Shown here: in pieces, positions 1-6,153 of the stretch
Layout of the letters: every line of letters starts with the position of its first letter
Position numbering within the stretch: the stretch's first letter is position 1
Assembly: GCA_027032655.1 (NCBI GenBank)
Contig: JALVMZ010000142.1
Location: 1-6,192, forward strand
DNA length: 6,192 nucleotides
Reading direction: 5' to 3'
Source: Desulfobacteraceae bacterium
GTDB taxonomy: Bacteria; Desulfobacterota; DSM-4660; Desulfatiglandales; JALVMZ01
Program-made: the position numbers and the translations under genes
Notes under the pieces: generated by a model
What the model was told of the DNA's origin: nothing
The model's input: the letters and a program-made list of their open reading frames with translations, nothing else
The model's database searches: none

Positions 1-17
1 ACTCTTGTTGTATTAAG

Positions 18-25
18 AAGAGGAG
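18..25 (+). promoter_or_regulatory. Ribosome binding site of the exported-protein gene
   Basis: A purine-rich AAGAGGAG lies 10 nt before the ATG at position 36, separated by an AT-only spacer. It supports that ATG, which is followed directly by a Lys-Lys plus hydrophobic signal sequence. The promoter must lie upstream of the window. Confidence 0.6.
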
Positions 26-35
26 TTTTTTAAAA

Positions 36-2612
36 ATGAAAAAGCTGATTCTAAGTTTCTTTTTTCTAATATTATCTTTTTGTTTTATACTATCCGGAAA
101 TTCCCTTAGTGCCCTGCCAGGGGCGTTCGGCCAGATGGAAAGGGAGGCATATGAGAAAATAGAGAAGATGAAAATAAGTGATGCTCGTAAAAGATTGCTG
201 AAAGAAAAGGTTAGCAGAGAGCTCGAGAAGGCCGCAAGACAGCACCAGTATGCAATGGGGATTATAAAGAGGACCAAGGCATATATTGATGCAGGTGGCC
301 TGGCAACAGAAAAAGTTAAGGGAGTGGTCAATTCATCATCCGGGGTGCTCGGGAAGGTGGATGATGCGGGATTAATCGCTGATACCATCAGTCAAATCAA
401 GGGTATTCAGGGTAATCCATATCTATCAGATGATGCAAAGAGGGCTACAAAGGCACTTGCCACAGTTGGTGCAATCTTACAGAAGGTGGGAGATATTGTG
501 CCCGTGCCTCTTGTATCAGATATGGTTTCAGCTTATGGTGAGCTTTCCCAGGGCATGGCATCTGTAACAGAGGGAGTTGCCAGAAAGAGACTTGAGCAGA
601 ACCAGGGTTACATTGACAACATACGCTCAGGGACACCTGAAGACAAACTGTTAAAGGAGCTAAAAGATAAGAACCAGATTCCTGATAACCTTCAGAAGGA
701 TATGGAACTTCAGGAGATGGGAATACCGCTTATTAATGTAAAATTTGAGGGAGAAGGAGACAAGCATTTTCTCAAGGTGGGTGATACCTATCATGAGATA
801 AAAGATATCAATGAATTAAAGAGGCTTGTTGGGGATTGGAGGATTACCCATAACCAGGAAAGTCCTGATCCTGCCACCCTGAAGACACTCCTTGATGGAG
901 GTGTGGTAAAAGACAAAGGCATGAAACTTGATAAGACATGGGTTAGCGACTTGGCAGATTTAAAGGTTCAGCAGACCATGGATGAAAATATAATAAAAAA
1001 GGCCCTTGGAGGATTTGAATATAATCAGATAGCAGATGATACTGAAAAACTAAAAAGAGCAAGGGATGAGTTAAATAAGATGAGGGCGGAACTGGAAAAA
1101 AGGGGGATAGTATATGATGATGCAACACTGACAGCACTTACAAGGCTCAAACTGAATGGAGATACTGAGACAGTAAATAGGATGCTTGAAAATCTCTCAA
1201 AACCTCCGAAGATTGAGACTCAATCTGATAATATTTTGGAAGCTCCAGGTGATAAGGGCATGGATAAATCAGGAAAAGCCGAGCAGAACCCACCTGCTGA
1301 GAAGTCCCCCGGGGGGTTACCCACCAATTATTTCGGGAAGATGCTAAACAATGAGGGAATGGGGGATAATTCAAAAGAATCTACACCTGGCTTTTCCCCT
1401 GGGATGAATAACAAAGGTCCATCAATAGAGATGCCTGAAACAGAGAGTCCATCTCCCGGATATGCAAAAAAGGGTGGCCCGGATAATGCCAGCACCAATG
1501 GGCCGGGTATTATCGCGGGGACACCAGCACATAGAGGAGGATCAGGAAATAGACGGAAAGATTTTAACGAGAGACTGTATTATGCAAAGATTGATGCAAA
1601 AGAGTTTCTAAAAGATGTTAAAATCAAATTGAAAATGGAGAGGAGGGACCTTCAGGAATACTATCTGTGGAATAAGCAACGGTTAATAAATGAGAGAGAT
1701 ATAGACCTGAAAGATGAGAATTATCTTGCATCCATCCCTTCAACCCTGTCCTCTCTTGTAGAACGATTAACTTCAGGATACAGTAAAAAAGAGGAATATC
1801 CAGGCTATACCATATACCATATTGACCTTCCAGATGGAATGAAGAAGGAAATAGTTGTTAAAAATCAGTCACTTGTATCCAATCTTTATTTAGGTATGTT
1901 TCAATATGAGATGGAAGAGAATGGCATACCTCCGGTTACAGGATTGACCATTAGGGAATACAATAAGCAGGGTAATCTGGTCTATGTGGAGCAGTATTCG
2001 ATAAAAGAGAAAGAAGATTATGGGAGGCTGTCTGATTTGCTATATATCCAGCAGAGGGTTACGGATTACAGAAATGGTTTCATGGATGAGAAAAACACTG
2101 TTGCCCTGGAAGAGCCAGAGGGAAAGATTAAAGAGTTATATGAAAGACACAGGAGAGAGATTATCAAAGAATATAAGGAGCAGGAGCAGGATTTAGAAAA
2201 CTACTACAGCTCACAGATAAATAGGCTTGACACCCTGGAAGAGAAGCTATCTCAAATAAATGACGTGCTAAGTGATCTTGAGTCGTTCTCTTCAGGAAAG
2301 ACTCCCCTTGACCAATTAAAGATTGCCTTTGATGAGATGATGAAGACCTTTTCAGGAGTGCAGAGTGAATTGGATAAACTGAACCGAAGCTATTGGGGTA
2401 ATGTTCAGGATGACCTCTGGCGTCTAAATTTATCAATTGAAGGTGCTTCTGAACTCATAGAAGAGGATATTAAGCAGAAAAAAGAACTTGGATTTTTACC
2501 TGGAGAGAACATTCCTTCTCCCATGGACAGTCAGATGGACATACAGCAGCAGAACCTGGGAAGTGATATCTCAACTCCAGAGGCATCTGCTCAAAGAGGG
2601 CAGCAGCCATAA
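36..2612 (+). CDS. Exported coiled-coil-rich protein of unknown function
   Basis: I do not recognise this 858-residue protein. It starts with a clear signal sequence: Lys2-Lys3, then a hydrophobic stretch at about 4-20, with possible signal peptidase I sites after Ala26 or Gly32. Cys16 lies inside the hydrophobic stretch after Phe and does not form a lipobox. It is the only cysteine, so the mature protein would have none. Residues 33-75 are highly charged and helical. Residues 80-190 are more apolar, with many Gly, Ala and Val. Residues 200-388 are again charged and helical, with a probable coiled coil at about 333-357. Residues 389-510 form a Pro/Gly/Ser/Asn-rich linker with repeated PG pairs. 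Residues 511-560 are charged helix, about 585-656 looks beta-rich (alternating Tyr, Ile and Val around GYTIYHIDLPDG), and about 693-815 is a long coiled coil rich in Glu, Lys and Leu. The tail is Gln-rich. There is no later membrane segment, so it is probably periplasmic or secreted. A structural or scaffold role is possible but is only inferred. The following gene is 431 bp away, so no operon partner is seen. Confidence 0.85.
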   Translation: MKKLILSFFFLILSFCFILSGNSLSALPGAFGQMEREAYEKIEKMKISDARKRLLKEKVSRELEKAARQHQYAMGIIKRTKAYIDAGGLATEKVKGVVNSSSGVLGKVDDAGLIADTISQIKGIQGNPYLSDDAKRATKALATVGAILQKVGDIVPVPLVSDMVSAYGELSQGMASVTEGVARKRLEQNQGYIDNIRSGTPEDKLLKELKDKNQIPDNLQKDMELQEMGIPLINVKFEGEGDKHFLKVGDTYHEIKDINELKRLVGDWRITHNQESPDPATLKTLLDGGVVKDKGMKLDKTWVSDLADLKVQQTMDENIIKKALGGFEYNQIADDTEKLKRARDELNKMRAELEKRGIVYDDATLTALTRLKLNGDTETVNRMLENLSKPPKIETQSDNILEAPGDKGMDKSGKAEQNPPAEKSPGGLPTNYFGKMLNNEGMGDNSKESTPGFSPGMNNKGPSIEMPETESPSPGYAKKGGPDNASTNGPGIIAGTPAHRGGSGNRRKDFNERLYYAKIDAKEFLKDVKIKLKMERRDLQEYYLWNKQRLINERDIDLKDENYLASIPSTLSSLVERLTSGYSKKEEYPGYTIYHIDLPDGMKKEIVVKNQSLVSNLYLGMFQYEMEENGIPPVTGLTIREYNKQGNLVYVEQYSIKEKEDYGRLSDLLYIQQRVTDYRNGFMDEKNTVALEEPEGKIKELYERHRREIIKEYKEQEQDLENYYSSQINRLDTLEEKLSQINDVLSDLESFSSGKTPLDQLKIAFDEMMKTFSGVQSELDKLNRSYWGNVQDDLWRLNLSIEGASELIEEDIKQKKELGFLPGENIPSPMDSQMDIQQQNLGSDISTPEASAQRGQQP

Positions 2613-2705
2613 TTTGTGCAATAATAATCCTGAATTATGCATAAAATTTATATAAATCAAAAATATTGAAAAATATTAAATATGTTATGAAGTAAGGCAT
2701 CTACA

Positions 2706-2846
2706 ATTAAAAGTGGAGGGTATTGTCCTGAAGCGGCTTTATTTTTTTCTGATACATGGATGTAAATCAGAAAAAAATCAGCAGTGAGTGAAGCCATGGA
2801 TGGCGTAGCGAACGGAAGCGAAAGGATCATACCCTCCGCTTTTAAT
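2706..2846. repeat. 141-bp nested inverted-repeat element, MITE-like or structured RNA
   Basis: The outer arms 2706-2729 and 2823-2846 are inverted repeats matching at 21 of 24 positions. In RNA, two of the three mismatches would be G-U pairs. Nested inside are GGCTT (2735-2739) with AAGCC (2791-2795), then a perfect 12-bp pair TTTTTTTCTGAT (2742-2753) with ATCAGAAAAAAA (2766-2777). A short ACA/TGT pair sits at the tip. Between the inner and outer stems on the right side is a GC-richer segment with a tandem 10-bp repeat: AGCGAACGGA then AGCGAAAGGA (2807-2826, 9 of 10 identical). The length, terminal inverted repeats and contrast with the AT-rich flanks suggest a small non-autonomous mobile or palindromic repeat. 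No target-site duplication is evident. A structured untranslated RNA is the alternative. Confidence 0.6.
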
Positions 2847-2870
2847 AAATTTTTTTGGATATATTGATAA

Positions 2871-2886
2871 TATGTAATATTACATA
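2871..2886. repeat. Perfect 16-bp palindrome, possible operator
   Basis: TATGTAATATTACATA is identical to its own reverse complement. It lies 24 bp right of the nested element and 72 bp upstream of the putative -35 box of the EF-G gene. Perfect dyads of this size can bind dimeric regulators, but the sequence is AT-only apart from one G/C pair per half, and the surrounding DNA is very AT-rich, so chance is a serious alternative. It matches no regulator site I can name with confidence. Confidence 0.35.
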
Positions 2887-2957
2887 ATTTGGGATAATTA
2901 TTTAATATCACTTAGCCTGCCGAATATGTAAAAATTCAGGAGAGTTCACCTTATCTC

Positions 2958-2986
2958 TTGACTTTGTTCAGGTTTTTGAATTAATT
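2958..2986 (+). promoter_or_regulatory. Candidate sigma-70-type promoter for the EF-G gene
   Basis: TTGACT (2958-2963) matches the -35 consensus at five of six positions. A 17-bp spacer leads to TTAATT (2981-2986), a poor -10 box with three of six matches. The position, 57 bp before the start codon in a gene-free AT-rich stretch, is sensible. The -10 assignment is uncertain because many AT hexamers lie nearby. Confidence 0.4.
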
Positions 2987-3030
2987 TTTTTATTTTAATG
3001 CAAATAATTTTATCACAAATCCCAATAGAA

Positions 3031-3037
3031 GAAAGGA
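3031..3037 (+). promoter_or_regulatory. Ribosome binding site of the EF-G gene
   Basis: GAAAGGA lies 6 nt before the ATG at 3044. An in-frame TGA at 3038-3040 sits between it and the start, so translation cannot begin earlier in this frame. The ATG at 3037-3039 is in another reading frame. Together these fix the start of the EF-G protein at 3044. Confidence 0.7.
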
Positions 3038-3043
3038 TGACCC

Positions 3044-5119
3044 ATGGAAAGAAACACAGAACAGATCAAAAATGTTGCTTTTGTTGCCCATGTGGGATCA
3101 GGCAAGACATCCCTTGGCGAGGCAATTCTTTACTGCACAAAGGCAACCACAAGACTGGGAAGAGTGGATGATGGCTCTTCAAACCTGGATTTTGAACCAG
3201 AGGAGATAAAGAGAAAGATTACCATTAGCACCGCATTTCACCATTGCCAGTGGAAGAAGTTTCACATTAACCTCATTGACACCCCTGGAGACGACAATTT
3301 TCTTTCTGATACAAGGCTCTGTCTTCAGGGCGCAGATTCTGCCATAATACTGATTGATGCCACTTCAGGTGTAAAGATAGGCACAGAAAAGGTATGGGAA
3401 TTTGTGAAAGAACAGAACCTTCCCTCTCTTATCTTTATTAATAAGATGGACAGGGAGAGGGCTAATTTCTTTAAGGTCCTGGATGAGATATCATCAGGTC
3501 TTGAGATCAGGGTTACACCTGTTTTTCTCCCAATAGGTGAGGAAGACAGTTTCAGAGGATTGATTGACCTGATTAAGATGAAGGCATACATATATGAGAA
3601 AGATGGAAGTGGAAAATTCAAGGAAGCAGATATTCCGGATGATTTAAAAGATACAGCGGATGAATGGCGGGAGAAGATGATTGAGAATGTGGTGGAGGGA
3701 AATGATGAACTGATGGAAAAATACCTGGAAGGTGAAGAGCTTTCAGAAGGTGATATACAGACAACCTTCTGGAGCAGTCTTAAATCAGGGGAGCTTGTCC
3801 CTGTTCTGTGTGGATCTGCCACACTGAATATTGGAGCAGTCCAGTTGCTGGACATCATTGTCCAGGGACTCCCTTCACCAAATGAAAGACCTCCAAAGCA
3901 AGGTGAAAGCCCATCAGGTGAGAGCATAAAGAGGGAACCCTCCCCTGATGAGCCATTCTCATCTCTTGTGATAAAGACCGTTGCTGATCCATTTGCTGGA
4001 AGGCTCAGCATACTGAGGATTTTTTCAGGGACCCTTAGCTCTGATTCCACTGTATTTAACAGCACAAAACAGGTAAAGGAGAAATTCGGCCAGCTTTTTA
4101 TCCTTGAAGGAAAGAAACAGCAGCCGGTGGAGAAGGCCTGTGCAGGTGATATTGTGGCAATTCCCAAGCTTAAAGAGACCCAAACAGGGGATACCCTGTG
4201 TGATGAGTCTGATCCTATTATTTATAAACCAGTTGAGCCACTTCCACCCGTGCTTTCCTATGCCCTTGAGGCAAAGGTAAAGGGAAGTGAAGATAAGGTC
4301 TTTTCCTCCCTTACCAGACTACTTGAAGAAGACCCGTCTCTCAGGATTGAAAGGGACCAGACCACATCAGAAATAATACTGTCTGGAACAGGACAGATTC
4401 ACCTTGAGGCCACCTGTGAGAAGCTCCAGAGGAAGTTTGGTGTTGAGGTAACACTGAAACCCATGAAAGTGCCTTACAAGGAGACAATCAAGAGGGCAGT
4501 CCAGAAGGTGATTTACAGGCACAAGAAGCAGACAGGTGGAAGGGGACAGTTTGCTGAGGTTCACTTTGATGTATCACCCTTAGAGAGAGGAGCGGGGTTT
4601 GAGTTTGAAGAAGCACTTGTGGGCATGAATGTGCCCAGGAACTTTGTACCTGCGGTTGAAAAGGGACTTCATGAGGCACTTCAGAGTGGTGTGCTTGCAG
4701 GATATCCAATGGTGGATCTCAAGGTACGGTTCTATGACGGAAAGTCTCATGAGGTTGACTCATCTGAAATGGCATTTAAGATCGCTGCCAGCATGTGCCT
4801 TAAAAAGGCAGTAAAAGAGGCAGAACCCACCCTGCTTGAGCCCATTATGAAAATGGAAATCATTGTCCCTGAGGATGTTATGGGTGATGTTATGGGGGAT
4901 CTGAATAGCCGAAGAGGACGGGTTCTGGGAATGGAACCAAAGGGCAAGAATCAGGTCATAAAGGCACAGGCCCCCATGGCAGAGGTGCTCACCTATGCCC
5001 TTGACCTGAATTCCATCACAGGTGGACGGGGCACATTTAAGATGGAATTCTCCCACTATGAGGAGGTGCCGGCACACCTTGCCCAGAAGGTAATAGAGGA
5101 GGCAAAGTCATCTGAATAG
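3044..5119 (+). CDS. fusA: Elongation factor G family translational GTPase, variant catalytic loop
   Basis: At 691 residues this is close to the usual EF-G length of about 700 and has the full domain set. The G domain shows the P-loop AHVGSGKTS (15-23), switch I with Thr60 in KRKIT, DTPGD (79-83), NKMD (133-136) and GSA (257-259). Domain II follows at about 305-395, and domain III at about 400-475 with SGTGQIHLE. Domain IV, about 476-600, has GGRGQFA (498-504), the NVPRNFVPAVEKG segment and the tip histidine His569 in SHEVDSSEMAF. Domain V then runs to the end, with MGDLNSRRGRV. EF-G moves tRNA and mRNA through the cytosolic ribosome and, with ribosome recycling factor, splits ribosomes. The oddity is Asp83 where classical EF-G has the catalytic His of DTPGH; the usual RGIT is also RKIT. 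Both suggest an EF-G paralogue (EF-G2-like) rather than the main fusA. No ribosomal protein, tuf or rpsL/rpsG genes flank it, which fits a paralogue. Fusidic-acid or tetracycline protection roles are not indicated. The gene precedes mog by 8 bp. Confidence 0.92.
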   Translation: MERNTEQIKNVAFVAHVGSGKTSLGEAILYCTKATTRLGRVDDGSSNLDFEPEEIKRKITISTAFHHCQWKKFHINLIDTPGDDNFLSDTRLCLQGADSAIILIDATSGVKIGTEKVWEFVKEQNLPSLIFINKMDRERANFFKVLDEISSGLEIRVTPVFLPIGEEDSFRGLIDLIKMKAYIYEKDGSGKFKEADIPDDLKDTADEWREKMIENVVEGNDELMEKYLEGEELSEGDIQTTFWSSLKSGELVPVLCGSATLNIGAVQLLDIIVQGLPSPNERPPKQGESPSGESIKREPSPDEPFSSLVIKTVADPFAGRLSILRIFSGTLSSDSTVFNSTKQVKEKFGQLFILEGKKQQPVEKACAGDIVAIPKLKETQTGDTLCDESDPIIYKPVEPLPPVLSYALEAKVKGSEDKVFSSLTRLLEEDPSLRIERDQTTSEIILSGTGQIHLEATCEKLQRKFGVEVTLKPMKVPYKETIKRAVQKVIYRHKKQTGGRGQFAEVHFDVSPLERGAGFEFEEALVGMNVPRNFVPAVEKGLHEALQSGVLAGYPMVDLKVRFYDGKSHEVDSSEMAFKIAASMCLKKAVKEAEPTLLEPIMKMEIIVPEDVMGDVMGDLNSRRGRVLGMEPKGKNQVIKAQAPMAEVLTYALDLNSITGGRGTFKMEFSHYEEVPAHLAQKVIEEAKSSE

Positions 5120-5126
5120 GAAAGGG
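5118..5126 (+). promoter_or_regulatory. mog ribosome binding site overlapping the EF-G stop codon
   Basis: AGGAAAGGG begins inside the TAG stop of the EF-G gene (5117-5119) and ends 1 nt before the mog ATG. The AGG portion, 7 nt from the ATG, has suitable spacing. Terminating ribosomes would therefore cover the mog start, which points to translational coupling and a shared mRNA. Confidence 0.6.
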
Positions 5127-5127
5127 C

Positions 5128-5640
5128 ATGTCACAACAAAAGGATAAATCCGCCTGGTCAGTGGGTGTCCTGATAATAAGTGACAGGGCATCAAGGGGGG
5201 AGAGGGGGGGACAGGATAATCACATACTTGTTCAACTCTTAAAAAAAGATGGATACAGGGTCTCAAAGATTCATGTGGTGCCTGACAGCAGGGATGAGAT
5301 AGCCAGCACACTTAAAAGATGGGTGGATGAGGAGGAACTGCATCTTATATTTACAACAGGCGGGACAGGCTTAAGCCCAACTGATGTTACACCTCAGGCC
5401 ATGAGGGATGTATTAGAGTATGAGGTCCCCGGTATTGCTGAGGCAATGAGGGCATATGGAATGACCATCACCCCCCATGCAATGCTATCCAGGGCAATGG
5501 CAGGTGTGAGGAAGCAAACCCTTATAATAAATCTACCTGGAAGTCCCAGGGCAGTGGAGGAGAATCTTTCAGTTGTTTTACCTGCAATCCCCCACGCACT
5601 GGATAAACTGGGGGGTGATCCCACTGAGTGTGCAAGATAG
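5128..5640 (+). CDS. mog: MogA/MoaB-family molybdenum cofactor biosynthesis protein
   Basis: This 170-residue cytosolic protein belongs to the molybdopterin-binding MogA/MoaB fold. Members adenylate molybdopterin with Mg-ATP to prepare it for molybdenum insertion by MoeA. Visible motifs are SDRAS (18-22), VVPDSRDE (50-57), TTGGTG (77-82), SPTDVTPQA (83-91), PGIAEAMR (101-108), MLSRAMAGVRKQ (119-130) and NLPGSP (135-140). Asp53 and Asp86 align by eye with the catalytic Asp49 and Asp82 of E. coli MogA. The length suits the short MogA/MoaB type and there is no fused MoaC or MoeA domain. The loop after SRGER reads GGQDN, where many relatives have an E-D-x-S-G pattern; it is encoded across two poly-G tracts. 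The start at 5128 is set by the Shine-Dalgarno sequence overlapping the upstream stop. The gene probably shares a transcript with the EF-G gene. No other molybdenum genes are in view, so adenylyltransferase activity rather than a MoaB-like role is an inference. Confidence 0.9.
   Translation: MSQQKDKSAWSVGVLIISDRASRGERGGQDNHILVQLLKKDGYRVSKIHVVPDSRDEIASTLKRWVDEEELHLIFTTGGTGLSPTDVTPQAMRDVLEYEVPGIAEAMRAYGMTITPHAMLSRAMAGVRKQTLIINLPGSPRAVEENLSVVLPAIPHALDKLGGDPTECAR
5186..5210 (+). other. G-run cluster, potential quadruplex, early in mog
   Basis: The coding strand carries GGG (5186-5188), six G (5195-5200) and seven G (5204-5210), with 6-nt and 3-nt spacers. By splitting the last run, this satisfies the simple four-tract quadruplex pattern. 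It starts 58 bases into mog and encodes the Arg-Gly-Glu-Arg-Gly-Gly loop. The tracts could also be slippage-prone. Whether a structure forms is not known. Confidence 0.4.
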
Positions 5641-5648
5641 TGGCCCTT

Positions 5649-5969
5649 CTATTTCAGGAGTTCGCAATCCAGCCAGTCTAAATATTCCGTGCTCCCATGC
5701 TTTATGGGAACTCCCACTATCTCAGGGACTTCGTATGAATGAAGTTCCTTTATTTTTGCACTCAATCTCTCAAAAAGGGAACGCCTTGTCTTAAATATGC
5801 ACAGCCACTCCCTTTCATCTTCAACCTTTCCTTTCCACCGGTATATACTTCTTATTGGTCCTACAATCTGTGCGCACGCAACCAGTCTATCACTTACTAA
5901 CTGCCTGGATATCTCTTTTGCATGGTCTTCCTTTTCTGTTGTCATATATACAATTATAAAATCATCCAT
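5649..5969 (-). CDS. cutA: CutA1-family divalent cation tolerance protein
   Basis: This 106-residue protein has the usual length and the complete signature of CutA1, a small trimeric ferredoxin-like-fold protein. Diagnostic segments are LVSDRLVACAQIV (28-36 holds the conserved Leu-Val-Ala-Cys, with Cys32), GPIRSIYRWKGKVED (37-51), IFKTRR (58-63), ELHSYEVPEIVGVPI (75-89) and STEYLDWL (93-100). CutA was named for copper tolerance in E. coli and binds divalent metals in vitro; its true cellular role remains unsettled. There is no signal peptide, so this version should be cytosolic. The start is an ATG preceded by a strong AGGGGGG ribosome binding site. The gene faces mog tail to tail, with 8 bp between the stop codons, and has no co-directional neighbour in the window, so it is probably transcribed alone or with a gene beyond the right edge. 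Confidence 0.95.
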   Translation of the reverse strand: MDDFIIVYMTTEKEDHAKEISRQLVSDRLVACAQIVGPIRSIYRWKGKVEDEREWLCIFKTRRSLFERLSAKIKELHSYEVPEIVGVPIKHGSTEYLDWLDCELLK

Positions 5970-5973
5970 CCTG

Positions 5974-5980
5974 CCCCCCT
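5974..5980 (-). promoter_or_regulatory. Ribosome binding site of cutA
   Basis: On the minus strand AGGGGGG lies 4 nt before the cutA ATG, followed by CAGG. It is the only strong Shine-Dalgarno-like sequence near the start and agrees with the normal N-terminus of CutA proteins. Confidence 0.6.
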
Positions 5981-6124
5981 ATTTTTGGGATATAGAACTG
6001 CCTTATCCTACCTCCTGTTTACCACCTTAAACTCCATTACCACCATGGAAAATTCTATCAGGAATATAGTGATAAGAGAAGATAAAAGTTATTTAATTAT
6101 TTAAGGACCTCCCTGAATTAATTG

Positions 6125-6153
6125 TTGATATAGCCCATTAATGGAGTTATTAG
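6125..6153 (+). promoter_or_regulatory. Candidate rightward promoter with a palindrome in its spacer
   Basis: TTGATA (6125-6130, five of six matches to the -35 consensus) is followed after 17 bp by TATTAG (6148-6153, four of six matches to the -10 consensus). The spacer contains the perfect 10-bp palindrome CCATTAATGG (6135-6144), which could be an operator. It would drive a gene starting beyond the right edge, divergent from cutA. The downstream gene cannot be seen, so this rests on motif and spacing alone. Confidence 0.35.

Larger units (their letters stand above)
2613..3043. other. 431-bp intergenic region with palindromes and a promoter
   Basis: This gap separates the exported-protein gene from the EF-G gene. 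Its first 90 bases are almost pure A/T and include a 12-bp palindrome at 2646-2657 (ATTTATATAAAT). Next come the nested-palindrome element (2706-2846), a poly-T run (2850-2856), a perfect 16-bp palindrome (2871-2886) and a probable promoter (2958-2986). I see no convincing coding sequence on either strand. I also see no strong GC-rich hairpin with a U tail just after the stop codon at 2612. Confidence 0.75.

Noticed and set aside
36..135. Lipoprotein signal peptide around Cys16
   Set aside because: The residue before the cysteine is Phe and the cysteine lies within the hydrophobic core, so there is no lipobox.
1147..1374. Minus-strand open frame within the linker of the exported protein
   Set aside because: It is a shadow frame of a long, signal-peptide-bearing gene and shows no start signal or recognisable motif.
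2742..2777. Rho-independent terminator for the upstream gene
   Set aside because: The 12-bp stem is mostly A/T and is not followed by a U run on either strand in the right position; it is better seen as the inner part of the larger element.
2706..2846. Retron-type non-coding RNA
   Set aside because: Nested stems closed by inverted repeats resemble a retron layout, but no reverse transcriptase gene is in the window and the next gene is an EF-G.
2657..2911. 84-codon open frame on the minus strand in the intergenic region
   Set aside because: It crosses the palindromic element and both AT-rich flanks, has no clear ribosome binding site, and its sequence is explained by the inverted repeats.
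3325..4167. 280-codon open frame on the minus strand
   Set aside because: It lies entirely inside the EF-G gene, which has unmistakable family motifs. Its product is Ser/Pro/Phe-rich with no domain, typical of an antisense shadow.
3044..5119. Tet(M)-like ribosomal protection protein
   Set aside because: The GTPase motifs and the domain IV loop with VDSSEMAF follow EF-G rather than tetracycline-protection proteins, and there is no mobile-element context.
5186..5225. Frameshift in mog at the poly-G tracts
   Set aside because: The frame is open and in register with family motifs both before (SDRAS) and after (VPD, TTGGTG), and the loop length equals that of relatives, so a net indel is not supported.
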